Assembly (NCBI GenBank): GCA_025363715.1
Contig: JANYLR010000095.1
Span: 1 to 55,888, forward strand
Reading direction: 5' to 3'
DNA: 55,888 nucleotides
DNA from: Holophagaceae bacterium
Lineage (GTDB): Bacteria > Acidobacteriota > Holophagae > Holophagales > Holophagaceae
The translations under genes were made by a program, and so were the position numbers. Positions 18,449 through 27,409 of this stretch are shown one piece after another. The notes under the pieces are model-generated. The model was not told the DNA's origin, did not search any database, and saw nothing but the letters and a program-made list of their open reading frames with translations. Position 1 is the stretch's first letter, and each line of letters opens with the position of its first letter.

Positions 18449-20065
18449 ATGACCTGGCTGACCTCCCATCAACTCACCATCCTGGTCTTTGCGCCGGCCC
18501 TTCTGGGCTTCCTGCTCCTGGCGCTGCCCCACAACCTGGGCCGCCTCGCCCGCATGCTGGGCCTCATGGGCGCCCTGGCGGTCTTCGTTTTCAGTCTGGC
18601 CTGGCTACTGGGCCACCGCGGCGCCGGCTTCATCCTCGCCGAGCGGGCGGCCTGGTTCACCCTGGTGGGCCTGCCCGTGGACTACGCCCTCACCGTGGAC
18701 GGCCTCAACCTCTGGCTGGTGCTCCTGACCACCTTCCTGGTGCCCCTGACCATGCTGGGCACCTGGACCAGCCTCAAGGACCGCATGGGCACCTTCACGG
18801 CCCTCTTCCTCATGCTGGAGACCGGCATGCTGGGGGCCCTCATGGCCCAGGACCTGTTCTTCTTCTATCTGTTCTGGGAAGCCATGCTGATCCCGATGTA
18901 CTTCATGATCGGGGTCTGGGGTGGCGATGAGCGCCGCTACGCCGCCAACAAGTTCTTCCTCTACACCCTGGCTGGCTCGCTGCTCTGGCTGGTGGCCCTG
19001 CTCTATCTGGCCAACAAGGCCGGGGGGTTCAACCCGGTCCTCATGGGCCAGGCTGCTGCTTTGCTGCCCTTCAACGTCCAGTGCTGGCTCTACGTGGCCT
19101 TCGCCGTGGCCTTCGCCATCAAGGTGCCGCTCTTCCCGTTGCACACCTGGCTGCCGGACGCCCACGTGCAGGCGCCCACGGCCGGTTCCGTCATCCTCGC
19201 TGGCGTGCTCCTGAAGCTGGGTGGGTACGGCTTCATCCGCTTCGCCATTCCCATGTTCCCCCAGGCGGCCATGCACTACGCCAAGCCCCTGGCCATCCTG
19301 AGCGTCATCGCCATCGTCTACGGCGCGCTGGTGGCCATGGTGCAGCGCGACATCAAGAAGCTGGTGGCCTACTCCTCCGTGAGCCACATGGGCTTCGTGA
19401 TGCTGGGGCTGGCCTCCTTCACGGTGATCGGCACCCAGGGGGCCATGCTTCAGATGCTCAACCACGGCATCAGCACCGGCGCGCTCTTCCTCCTGGTGGG
19501 CATGCTCTACGATCGGGCCCACACCCGCATGATCGCCGACTTCGGCGGCGTGGCCGTGAAGATGCCCGTGTTCACCGCCTTCTTCTTTATCGTCACCCTC
19601 AGCTCCATCGGGCTGCCCCTCACGAACGGGTTTGTGGGCGAGTTCTGGATCCTGAACGGCACCTTCCTTTCGGGCTTCAGCTGGGGCCGCCTCTACGCCT
19701 GCCTGGCCACCTCCGGCGTGCTGCTGGGCGCGGTCTACATGCTCTGGATGTTCAAGCGGGTCTTCTGGGGCCCCGAGAACAAGGACGAGGACAGCGGCAC
19801 CCACCATCTGCACAGCGATCTGAACGCCCGTGAGGTTGCCGTCATGCTCCCCATCGTGGTGCTGATCCTGTGGATGGGCGTCCATCCCAAGACCTTCGTG
19901 GCCGTGAGCGAAGCCCCCGTGGCGGCCCTGCTGCTGGAAGCCAAGGCGCCTCCGCCCCGCACCTTCGTGCTGAAGCCCGCCGTGCATGAGGCGCCAGCCG
20001 CGCCGGCGGGTCACGGACACGCCGAACCCGCCGGCCATGCCGAGGCCCAGGAGGTGCACCGATGA
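18449..20065 (+). CDS. nuoM: NADH-quinone oxidoreductase subunit M
   Basis: NuoM is the middle antiporter-like pump. The 538-residue protein starts at the ATG at 18449. Visible motifs are FFYLFWEAMLIPMYFMIG with the key Glu, KVPLFPLHTWLPDAHVQAPT with the key Lys, and QRDIKKLVAYSSVSHMGFV. The last ~40 residues form an unusual soluble tail rich in Ala, Pro and His (APAAPAGHGHAEPAGHAEAQ), not needed for the pump. The stop overlaps the nuoN start (ATGA). Confidence 0.97.
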   Translation: MTWLTSHQLTILVFAPALLGFLLLALPHNLGRLARMLGLMGALAVFVFSLAWLLGHRGAGFILAERAAWFTLVGLPVDYALTVDGLNLWLVLLTTFLVPLTMLGTWTSLKDRMGTFTALFLMLETGMLGALMAQDLFFFYLFWEAMLIPMYFMIGVWGGDERRYAANKFFLYTLAGSLLWLVALLYLANKAGGFNPVLMGQAAALLPFNVQCWLYVAFAVAFAIKVPLFPLHTWLPDAHVQAPTAGSVILAGVLLKLGGYGFIRFAIPMFPQAAMHYAKPLAILSVIAIVYGALVAMVQRDIKKLVAYSSVSHMGFVMLGLASFTVIGTQGAMLQMLNHGISTGALFLLVGMLYDRAHTRMIADFGGVAVKMPVFTAFFFIVTLSSIGLPLTNGFVGEFWILNGTFLSGFSWGRLYACLATSGVLLGAVYMLWMFKRVFWGPENKDEDSGTHHLHSDLNAREVAVMLPIVVLILWMGVHPKTFVAVSEAPVAALLLEAKAPPPRTFVLKPAVHEAPAAPAGHGHAEPAGHAEAQEVHR

Positions 20066-21561
20066 ACCTCACCCCCAGCCAGTGGGCCGCCCTCTTGCCG
20101 CTGCTCATCCCGGCTTTTGGCGCCTGCCTGATTCCCCTGATGTCCCTGGACAAGGACCAGGCTACGGCCAAGTGGATCCGCGGGGCGATGTACGGCACGG
20201 CCCTGCTCGCCGTGGCGGCCAGCTTCTGGTACCTGACTGACCTGTGGACGACCGGCGCCCAGCCCAGTTTCTTCCAGCTGCGCATGGACCGCCTGGCTCA
20301 GTTCACCGGCATCTTCCTGCTGGTGGCGGCCGCCATGACCATCCTCCAGAGCTGGGACCACTTCCACCAGGAGGGTTGGGTCAAGGGCGAGACACTTTCC
20401 CTGCTGCTCTTCTCCGTGGTGGGCATGATGCTCTTCGCCTCCACCACCCACTTCGCCCTGCTGTTCCTGGGCCTGGAGCTCTTCAGCATCCCCCTCTATG
20501 CCCTGGTGGGCACCGTGCGCGCCCGCTCCGAAAGCGCCGAGGGTGGCATGAAATACTTTCTCACCGGGGCCGTGGCCTCCAGCTGCTTCCTCATGGGCGG
20601 CGTGCTGATCTACGGCTTGGGAGGCAGCCTCGACCTGGCCGCCGCCGCCCTGACGCTGAAGGTCCACGGCCTGGCTCTGGATCCCCTGGTGCTCACGGGT
20701 GCCGCCCTGCTGCTGCTGGGCTTCCTCTTCAAGGTCTCGGCCGTGCCCTTCCACCAGTGGACGCCGGATGCCTACGAGGCCTCTCCCCATCCCATCGCGG
20801 GCTTCATGTCCGTGGCCACCAAGGGCGTGGCCTTCATCACCCTGCTCCGCATCTTCCCCGGTAGCCTGGCACCGCTCAGTGCGGTGGGCGTGAAGCTGCA
20901 GGCGGTGGTGGCCGTGCTGGCCGTGGCCACCCTGGTGCTCGGCAACCTCACCGCCCTGGTGCAGACCAACGTGAAGCGCATGCTGGCCTACTCGAGCATC
21001 AGCCACGCGGGCTACCTGCTGCTGGCCTTCGTGGCGGGCACGCCCGCCGCCTACAACGGCATGTTGTACTACCTGGTGATCTACCTGGCCATGAACATGG
21101 GCGCCTTTGGCCTGCTGACGGCCTTCGGGCTGGTGGGCGAGCACACGACTTTTGACGACCTGCGGGGCCTGGGCTGGAAGCGCCCGGCCATGGGCGTGGC
21201 CGCCGCGATTTTCATGCTGAGCCTGGCCGGGATCCCACCCATGGGCGGCTTCTACGGCAAGTACATGATCTTCCGAGAGCTGGTCAGCACGGGCCATGTG
21301 GGCATGGCCATCCTGGGCGTGCTGGCGAGCCTGGTGTCGGCCTACTACTACCTGCGCTTCCTGGTGGCCCTCTTCCTCCAGGCGCCCAGTGCCGAGGCGG
21401 AACGCCTGGCCTCTGACCGCCCGACTGTCCATGCCCCCCTGGCGGGGGCGACGGTGCTGGTGGCCGCCGCCATCGTCCTGGCCGGCGGCTTCCTCCAGAC
21501 CTTCCTGGCGGACGGCTTCACCCGGCGGGCCCTGGTGGATGGCCTCGGGCTGCTCCGCTGA
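20062..21561 (+). CDS. nuoN: NADH-quinone oxidoreductase subunit N
   Basis: NuoN is the proximal antiporter-like pump, 499 residues with about 14 helices. The membrane Glu lies in LLFLGLELFSIPLYALVG and the Lys in LLGFLFKVSAVPFHQWTPD. VQTNVKRMLAYSSISHAGYL is the conserved broken-helix region. It overlaps nuoM by 4 bp and closes the operon. The electron-input half (nuoA-G) is not in this window. Confidence 0.97.
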   Translation: MNLTPSQWAALLPLLIPAFGACLIPLMSLDKDQATAKWIRGAMYGTALLAVAASFWYLTDLWTTGAQPSFFQLRMDRLAQFTGIFLLVAAAMTILQSWDHFHQEGWVKGETLSLLLFSVVGMMLFASTTHFALLFLGLELFSIPLYALVGTVRARSESAEGGMKYFLTGAVASSCFLMGGVLIYGLGGSLDLAAAALTLKVHGLALDPLVLTGAALLLLGFLFKVSAVPFHQWTPDAYEASPHPIAGFMSVATKGVAFITLLRIFPGSLAPLSAVGVKLQAVVAVLAVATLVLGNLTALVQTNVKRMLAYSSISHAGYLLLAFVAGTPAAYNGMLYYLVIYLAMNMGAFGLLTAFGLVGEHTTFDDLRGLGWKRPAMGVAAAIFMLSLAGIPPMGGFYGKYMIFRELVSTGHVGMAILGVLASLVSAYYYLRFLVALFLQAPSAEAERLASDRPTVHAPLAGATVLVAAAIVLAGGFLQTFLADGFTRRALVDGLGLLR

Positions 21562-21680
21562 TCCAACCCCTTCAGAAATTTGGATTCAACCGGGAACCCG
21601 GAGTGGTGGTCCATACATCGCTATGCGAAGCTTGATGGCTGGGCCCCACCAGCCCCTTGATAGAGATGGAGCGCGGCACC

Positions 21681-23240
21681 ATGAAGCGGAACACCTGGAT
21701 CGGTCTCGGAATCGGCCTTGCCGTGGTGGCTGGTGGCGCCATCTACCTTCTGAACCGGCCGAAGGACGAGGTCAAGTGGCGCACGGCCAAGCTCGACCGA
21801 GGCAATGTCACCCAGCGCATCAATGCCACGGGGGCGGTGAGCCCGGTGGTGCAGGTGGCCGTGGGCACCCAGGTGTCCGGCGTGATCTCGGCCCTCTACG
21901 TGGACTACAACAGCATCGTGAAGAAGGGCCAGCTCGTCGCCCAGATCGATCCCACCATCTGGGAGACCCAGCTCAAGGATGCCGAAGCCGGACTGGCCCG
22001 GGCCCGGACGAATATGGAGGATGCCCGGCGCCAGTACGAGCGGGCCAAGCGCCTCGCCGCCGAGAAGCTGCTGGCGGACCAGGACCTGGAGGCCAAGCAG
22101 GTGGCCTACCAGACGGCCGTGGCCAGCACGGAGAACGCCAAGGCCGCACTCGACCGCGCCAAGGCCAGCCTGGACTACTGCAACATCACGGCCCCGGTGG
22201 ATGGGGTGGTCATCTCCCGCCTGGCGGACGTGGGCCAGACCGTGGCCGCCAGCTTCAGCACGCCGAACCTCTTCCAGATCGCCCAGGACCTTTCCAAGAT
22301 GAAGGTCCAGGTGAACATCGGAGAATCCGACATCGATGAGATCAAGGTCGGCCAGCGGGCCCTCTTCACCGTGGACAGCCTGCCGGACAAGCAGTTCAGC
22401 GCCGCCGTGAGCCTGGTGCGCCAGGAGCCCATCACCACCCAGAACGTCGTGAACTACGTGGTGGAGATGATCGTGCCCAATGAGCCGCTGCCGGGTTCCG
22501 GAGAAGAGGCCAAGGCCCCTGCACCTCGTGAACCAGGGCAGGGGCGTGGCCCTGAAGTCGGACGGGGCGGGGGTCGGGAAGGGGCTCCGGATCCTGAAAA
22601 AGCATGGGAGCGCATGAAGGACCGGCTGCCTGCCGGCACCACCAAGCAGGACTTCTTCAAGCGCTTCAAGGAGCGTCAGGCGGCTGGTGAGATGAAGGCG
22701 ATGCCCTCGGCCAACTCGGCCCCCGCGGGGGACCCCAAGGCCCTGGCCCGCGTTCCCGGGGGCGCCAGCCAGCTGGGGGGGCCCAAATTCACGGGCAACC
22801 TCGCCCTGCGATCCGGCATGACGGCGAACGTCACCATCAGCACCAACCAGGTCCGCGACGTGCTGCGCGTGCCGAATTCGGCGCTGCGCTTCAATCCCTC
22901 CGCCTTCATCAAGGAAGACAAGAAGACCGAGGGGCCGCGCCTGGGGCAGCCCGTGGTGATGGGCGGCGGACGCCCCTCGGGGGGAGCCCAGACCGGCACC
23001 GGCAGCAAGGGCGGCATGGTGGCCCGCCGGGAGGATCGCATCTGGGTGCTGGAGAACGGCAAGCCCAAGGCCATCGTGGTGAAGGCCGGCATTTCAGATG
23101 GCCAGTTCACCGAAGTGACGGGCGAAGGACTCACGGAAGGTATGCAGGTCCTGGTGGGGGTGGAAAGCACCAAGCAGGCCGGCGGCTCCCCCGCACCGCT
23201 TAGCGGCGCGCCGGGCGGTCCCGGTGGCGGACGGCGCTAG
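21681..23240 (+). CDS. macA: MacA-like periplasmic adaptor (membrane fusion protein)
   Basis: An HlyD/MacA-type adaptor that links an inner-membrane MacB permease to an outer-membrane channel. The 519-residue protein starts at the ATG at 21681 with a GGAG upstream and opens with the anchor helix WIGLGIGLAVVAGGAIYLL. It has lipoyl half-motifs (QVAVGTQVSGVISALYV and CNITAPVDGVVISRLADVG), a coiled-coil hairpin (about residues 95-165), and a beta-barrel domain. A ~95-residue low-complexity insertion (about residues 275-370, Gly/Pro/Arg/Glu-rich) interrupts the barrel. A second Gly-rich insertion lies near residues 415-450, and the protein ends in a Gly/Pro tail. The permease follows 14 bp later. 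Confidence 0.88.
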   Translation: MKRNTWIGLGIGLAVVAGGAIYLLNRPKDEVKWRTAKLDRGNVTQRINATGAVSPVVQVAVGTQVSGVISALYVDYNSIVKKGQLVAQIDPTIWETQLKDAEAGLARARTNMEDARRQYERAKRLAAEKLLADQDLEAKQVAYQTAVASTENAKAALDRAKASLDYCNITAPVDGVVISRLADVGQTVAASFSTPNLFQIAQDLSKMKVQVNIGESDIDEIKVGQRALFTVDSLPDKQFSAAVSLVRQEPITTQNVVNYVVEMIVPNEPLPGSGEEAKAPAPREPGQGRGPEVGRGGGREGAPDPEKAWERMKDRLPAGTTKQDFFKRFKERQAAGEMKAMPSANSAPAGDPKALARVPGGASQLGGPKFTGNLALRSGMTANVTISTNQVRDVLRVPNSALRFNPSAFIKEDKKTEGPRLGQPVVMGGGRPSGGAQTGTGSKGGMVARREDRIWVLENGKPKAIVVKAGISDGQFTEVTGEGLTEGMQVLVGVESTKQAGGSPAPLSGAPGGPGGGRR

Positions 23241-23254
23241 CCGGGGGGTGCAGC

Positions 23255-24472
23255 GTGGCCTTTGCGGAGTTCCTGAAGCTGGCGTTGTTTGCCATCACCC
23301 GCAACAAGATGCGGGCCTTCCTCACCATGCTGGGCATCATCGTCGGCGTCCTCGCAGTCATCGCCATGATCGGCATTGGCGAGGGCTCCAAGCGGGCCTC
23401 CATCGCCCTCATCCAGAACATGGGCTCGAACATGCTCCAGATCTTCCCGGGGCAGGGCAGCAACCGGTTCGGCCCCTCGGCCATGGGCAGCTCGGACATC
23501 CTGCTGGAAAGCGACGTGCCCCTGATCGAGCAGGAGCTTGCCGGCAGCAGCGTGGTGGCGGCCAGCCAGCTGGTCCGGACCACCCGGCCGGTCATCTACC
23601 AGAACAGCAACTACGTGACCTCGATCCAGGGCTCGAATCCGAATTTCCTCCAGATCCGGGGCTGGGAGATGGAGGGCGGGCGGTTCTTCACGGATGCCGA
23701 GGTCCGCGGCATGGCCAAGGTGTGCGTGCTGGGCACGACCGTGAAGGACAGCCTCTTCCCCAACGGGGAGGACCCCGTGGGGCAGACTGTGCGCATCGGC
23801 GCGCTGCCCTTCCAGGTGGTGGGCGTGCTGGAGAAGAAGGGCGCGGGCATGTGGGGGGACCAGGACGACCTCATCGTGGCCCCCTATACCACCGTGATGC
23901 GCAAGATCATGGGGCGCGACAAGATCCAGCAGATCATGCTGAGCGCCCAGGAAGGCAAGGCCGAGCTGGCCGAAGCGGAAGTAACGGCCCTGCTGCGCCA
24001 GCGGATGAAGGTGGCCCCCAAGGACGACAACCCCTTCCAGATCCGCAAGCAGGATGACATCGTGCAGATGCAGACCCAGCAGGCGGGCATCCTCACGGCG
24101 CTGCTCGCCGTGGCGGCCAGCATCTCCCTGGTGGTGGGCGGCATCGGCATCTCCAACATCATGCTAGTGAGCGTCACCGAGCGCACCCGGGAGATCGGCG
24201 TGCGCCGGGCCCTGGGGGCCACCCAGCGGAACATCCTCTGGCAGTTCCTCGTCGAGGCCATCGTCCTGGCCTTCTTTGGCGGGCTCATCGGCGTGGGCCT
24301 CGCCATGGGCGCCATCGCCCTCCTCCAATACTTCCATGTGCCTGCGGTCACCGAGACCTGGGCCGTGGTGCTGGGCCTGGGGTTCAGCGGCCTGGTGGGC
24401 GTGGTGGCGGGCTTCCTGCCGGCCCTGAAGGCGGCGAACCTGGATGTGATTGACGCTCTTCGTTACGAGTGA
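23255..24472 (+). CDS. MacB-like ABC transporter permease
   Basis: A 405-residue permease of the MacB/FtsX superfamily. One N-terminal membrane helix (MLGIIVGVLAVIAMIGIG) is followed by a large periplasmic domain (about residues 50-270) and three C-terminal helices. The family signatures SISLVVGGIGISNIMLVSVTE and RTREIGVRRALGAT are present. The start is a GTG. MacB itself is a fusion of ATPase and permease; here only the permease half is present, so a separate LolD-like ATPase is needed. None lies adjacent on either side. Likely substrates are peptides, siderophores or lipoproteins; undecided. Confidence 0.9.
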   Translation: MAFAEFLKLALFAITRNKMRAFLTMLGIIVGVLAVIAMIGIGEGSKRASIALIQNMGSNMLQIFPGQGSNRFGPSAMGSSDILLESDVPLIEQELAGSSVVAASQLVRTTRPVIYQNSNYVTSIQGSNPNFLQIRGWEMEGGRFFTDAEVRGMAKVCVLGTTVKDSLFPNGEDPVGQTVRIGALPFQVVGVLEKKGAGMWGDQDDLIVAPYTTVMRKIMGRDKIQQIMLSAQEGKAELAEAEVTALLRQRMKVAPKDDNPFQIRKQDDIVQMQTQQAGILTALLAVAASISLVVGGIGISNIMLVSVTERTREIGVRRALGATQRNILWQFLVEAIVLAFFGGLIGVGLAMGAIALLQYFHVPAVTETWAVVLGLGFSGLVGVVAGFLPALKAANLDVIDALRYE

Positions 24473-24502
24473 TTCCAGCGAAATTTCTGTAGAAAATGAT
24501 TC

Positions 24503-24583
24503 ACCACGAAGACAGGAAGACCACGAAGAAAAGCAATATCCTGCTGTTCTTGTATTGTTTCGTGGTCTTCCTGTCTTCGTGGT
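24503..24583. repeat. Perfect 25-bp fold-back repeat
   Basis: The arm at 24503-24527 (ACCACGAAGACAGGAAGACC plus ACGAA) has an exact reverse complement at 24559-24583. Each arm repeats CACGAAGA-like units. The 31-bp loop is AT-richer. It lies 31 bp after the MacB-like stop, so it may act as a transcription terminator, and it belongs to the same style of intergenic repeat as those near 9.2, 12.1 and 26.0 kb. Confidence 0.7.
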
Positions 24584-24625
24584 AAGAAGGCATTCCTTTT
24601 CTCATGAAGACGGATCGGTATCGAA

Positions 24626-25876
24626 ATGGATGAGTCGAAAGCCACACCGCACGACCCCTACGCCGCGCTTCGGAACCCGGACTACCGCTGGTTCATCGGC
24701 TCCATGGGGCTCATCACCCTGGGGCTCCAGATGCAGGGCGTGGTGGTGGCTTGGCAGGTCTATGACCGCACTGGGGATCCGCTGGCGCTTGGTCTCATCG
24801 GGCTATCAGAGGCGCTTCCCTTCCTGGCGGTGGCCCTCTTCGGCGGCCATGCGGCCGACCGGATGAACCGGCTGCGGCTCTGCATGATGTCCGCCCTGAG
24901 CCTGGCCGCCTGCTCGGCCCTCCTCCTGCTCTTCACCTGGCGCTCCCTGTCCGGTCCGCTGGGCAAGGCCGTGGCGCCCATCTACGGCATCATCTTCCTC
25001 ACGGGCATCGTGCGGGCCTTCTACCGTCCGGCCAACGTGGCCCTGGGTACGGATCTGCTGCCCAAGGAACTCTATGCGAACGGCTCCACCTGGCGGGTCG
25101 CCGTCTTCCATGGAGGCATGGTTCTCGGTCCGGCCCTGGGTGGCCTCGTCTATGCCTGGCGCGGCCCCATCGCGGCCCACGCCATCGTGCTGACCCTGCT
25201 GCTGGTGGGGTTCGCTGGTTTGTTCCCCACCCGCTACACACCGAAGGCGGTCCGGCCCCCGGAAGGCTCCATCTTCGCGAGCCTGGGAGAAGGCCTCCGC
25301 TTCGTCTTCTCCCAGCGGTTGCTGCTGGGTGCCATCAGCCTCGACCTGTTCGCTGTGCTGTTCGGCGGAGCCGTGGCGGTGCTGCCCGTTTTTGCCAAGG
25401 AGATCCTGAAGACGGGGCCCCAGGGGCTAGGCATGCTGCGCGCCGCCCCAGCGGTCGGTTCGGTGCTCATGGGGCTTACCATGGCCCACCTGCCGACCCT
25501 GCGCCGGGCCGGGCGCACTCTCCTGATCTGTGTCGCCGCCTTCGGGGTGTTCACGATCGCGTTCGCCTTGAGCCAGAGCTTCGTGTTGAGCCTGCTGCTG
25601 CTGGCCGCCAGCGGCGCGGTGGACAATGTCAGTGTGGTTCTGCGCGCCACCCTCCTCCAGTCCCTCACCCCCGAGCACATGCTGGGTCGAGTCTCATCGG
25701 TCAACCAGGTCTTCATTGGCTCCAGCAACGAGATCGGCGCCTTCGAAAGCGGCCTGGCGGCACGGCTCCTGGGGCTGGTGCCCTCGGTGGTCTTCGGCGG
25801 CTGCATGACCCTGCTGGTGGTGGCCTTCACCACTTGGAAGGTGCCCGAGCTGCGGAAGATGGACCGCATCGGTTGA
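24626..25876 (+). CDS. MFS transporter of the EntS-like (MFS_3) family
   Basis: A 416-residue permease with about twelve hydrophobic helices. The N-terminus RNPDYRWFIGSMGLITLGLQ and the loop DRTGDPLALGLIGLSEALP are typical of the MFS_3 family, which includes the enterobactin exporter EntS. The A-loop reads GGHAADRMNRLR. The second half has RVSSVNQVFIGSSNEIGAFE. An exporter of a siderophore or other small molecule is the usual role, but the substrate cannot be told from sequence and no biosynthetic genes are nearby. Confidence 0.85.
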   Translation: MDESKATPHDPYAALRNPDYRWFIGSMGLITLGLQMQGVVVAWQVYDRTGDPLALGLIGLSEALPFLAVALFGGHAADRMNRLRLCMMSALSLAACSALLLLFTWRSLSGPLGKAVAPIYGIIFLTGIVRAFYRPANVALGTDLLPKELYANGSTWRVAVFHGGMVLGPALGGLVYAWRGPIAAHAIVLTLLLVGFAGLFPTRYTPKAVRPPEGSIFASLGEGLRFVFSQRLLLGAISLDLFAVLFGGAVAVLPVFAKEILKTGPQGLGMLRAAPAVGSVLMGLTMAHLPTLRRAGRTLLICVAAFGVFTIAFALSQSFVLSLLLLAASGAVDNVSVVLRATLLQSLTPEHMLGRVSSVNQVFIGSSNEIGAFESGLAARLLGLVPSVVFGGCMTLLVVAFTTWKVPELRKMDRIG

Positions 25877-25898
25877 GGGATTAACTCCGGGATCTCAG

Positions 25899-26084
25899 GA
25901 AAACAGGAACACAGAGGGCACAGAATTCCCACAGAGGACACAGAGAAAAAGATGGATCGCGAAAGGAAGGGCAAAAAGGCCGGCTTCCCTTTGGAAAGCG
26001 CGGCCTTCAAGTATCCGTGAAAGCTATCGCATGGAGGCACTTCTCTGTGTCCTCCCCTGTCCTCTGTGTTCCGCTTTTGTTCTC
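25899..26084. repeat. Intergenic fold-back repeat (CACAGAGGACACAGAG family)
   Basis: The left region 25899-25947 holds repeated ACACAGAGG and ACAGAGGACACAGAGAA units; the right region 26041-26084 holds their imperfect reverse complement, beginning TTCTCTGTGTCCTC. It fills the gap between convergent genes (MFS and tpx), so a bidirectional terminator role is plausible. The middle contains no recognisable gene. Confidence 0.6.
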
Positions 26085-26091
26085 GAATTGA

Positions 26092-26589
26092 CTAAAGTAC
26101 CGCCAGCGCGGCGTTGTAGTCCGGTTCCTGGGCGATCTCGGGCACCAGCTCGATGTGGACCACCTTGCCGGCCCCATCCACTACGACCACGGCCCGGGCC
26201 AGGAGGCCCTTCAGGGGGCCGTCCACCAGGGTCACGCCGTAGGCCTGGCCGAAGTCCGCGCTGCGGAAATTGGAGGCGGGCACCACGTTGTCCAGGCCTT
26301 CCGCGCCACAGAAGCGCTTCTGGGCGAAGGGCAGGTCGGCGCTGATACAGAGCACGGTCGTGTTGGGCTTCTCGTTGGCCCGGGCATTGAACTTGCGCAC
26401 GCTGGCGGCGCAGGTGGGGGTGTCGATGCTGGGAAAGATGTTCAGCACCACCCGCTGGCCGGCCAGGTCCTTGCCCGAGATCTCGGAAAGATCCGTGCGC
26501 ACCAGGGTGTAGGCCGGGGCCACGGCGCCGACCTTCGGTAGGTCGCCGGAGGTGTGGATGGGATTGCCTTTGAGGGTGATCTGGGCCAT
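26092..26589 (-). CDS. tpx: Thiol peroxidase (Tpx-type atypical 2-Cys peroxiredoxin)
   Basis: Reduces hydrogen peroxide and organic hydroperoxides using thioredoxin. At 165 residues it matches Tpx length. The peroxidatic cysteine is Cys60 in [16 protein letters not shown], and the resolving cysteine is Cys94 in [28 protein letters not shown] is the family N-terminus. AGGAGG-like sequence precedes the ATG. Monocistronic by layout: a convergent gene on one side, and a 96-bp gap to the outer-membrane protein on the other. Confidence 0.96.
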   Translation of the reverse strand: MAQITLKGNPIHTSGDLPKVGAVAPAYTLVRTDLSEISGKDLAGQRVVLNIFPSIDTPTCAASVRKFNARANEKPNTTVLCISADLPFAQKRFCGAEGLDNVVPASNFRSADFGQAYGVTLVDGPLKGLLARAVVVVDGAGKVVHIELVPEIAQEPDYNAALAVL

Positions 26590-26685
26590 GGGGTCCTCCT
26601 TGATGGAATCCCCAGCTTAGCGCCGGAACCCTTGCCGATCAGCCGGGAAGGGGGCTGACCAGGATTTCTTGGTCCACCGTGGCCG

Positions 26686-27288
26686 TCAGAACCTCAGACC
26701 CACCCCAAAGGCGGTGTGGCTGAGTTCCGCGTCCTTGAAGTCCCGTTCACTTCCGGGGAGGCTCGTGAGGACCTGGTGGATCTCAAGCTCCACATTTCTG
26801 GCGATGCGGACCCGGAACCCCACCGTGCCCGCGAAGGCCAGTTCATCTTCCGAGTGGGTGTCATTGGTCGGGAAGGGGCTCCCGGGGAGACTGAACGACC
26901 TCTTCTGGCGGAACCAGTGCGCCCCTCCGATACCGAGGATGAAATCCACGCCGGTCTCGCGTTTCTGGCCGAGCGGAAAGAGCCAATCGTAGCCCACCAG
27001 GCGGGTCTGGGCCTGATAGCGGGCGCCCGTGTAGGGTGACTCGATCCTGTCCGTACCTTCATGGAATTCGCCGAATTCGAAGCGAACCCGCCCCTCGATC
27101 GGCGATTCCCTCCGGACATGAACGGTGAGGGCGACCTTCCATCCGGAGCCATAGAGCTTGGCCGCCGTATCAGTCGGGTTCATGAAATAACCCGTCAAGC
27201 CCATGCGCGGTGAAAGCTCCTGGGCCTCCAAGGCTGGTGAAGCGAGCAGGGCGAGGACTGCACAGGGATGGCACAGGGACATTCTCAT
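26686..27288 (-). CDS. Small outer membrane beta-barrel protein
   Basis: About 200 residues, starting at the ATG at 27288 (MRMSLCHPCAVLALLAS), which provides a signal peptide ending near LEAQ. The mature part is alternating strands (YQAQTRLVGYDWLFPLG, GVDFILGIGGAHWF, HTAFGVGLRF) with a C-terminal Phe, typical of an eight-stranded OmpA/OmpW-like barrel. No ligand or function can be assigned. The longer reading to 27360 would hide the signal peptide. Confidence 0.7.
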   Translation of the reverse strand: MRMSLCHPCAVLALLASPALEAQELSPRMGLTGYFMNPTDTAAKLYGSGWKVALTVHVRRESPIEGRVRFEFGEFHEGTDRIESPYTGARYQAQTRLVGYDWLFPLGQKRETGVDFILGIGGAHWFRQKRSFSLPGSPFPTNDTHSEDELAFAGTVGFRVRIARNVELEIHQVLTSLPGSERDFKDAELSHTAFGVGLRF

Positions 27289-27374
27289 CGCGGGCCCTTT
27301 CGGATCATCGTGGCAACGCTCGATCGGTGATCGTACCCCCTTGACCAGGCTCTGCGCCACGAAGATAGGCCGTT

Positions 27375-27405
27375 AAAGTACCCTGGGACTTTCAACCCCA
27401 GGAGG
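27375..27405 (+). promoter_or_regulatory. Possible RBS-sequestering pseudoknot in the yhhQ leader
   Basis: AAAGT (27375-27379) can pair with ACTTT (27388-27392). Its loop sequence CCTGGG (27382-27387) can pair with CCCAGG (27397-27402), giving an H-type pseudoknot. The last pairing overlaps the ribosome binding site AGGAGG (27400-27405), five bases from the TTG start. This is the general architecture of preQ1 riboswitches, and the gene is a queuosine-precursor transporter, but the sequence does not match the preQ1-I consensus I know. Confidence 0.4.
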
Positions 27406-27409
27406 TGAC

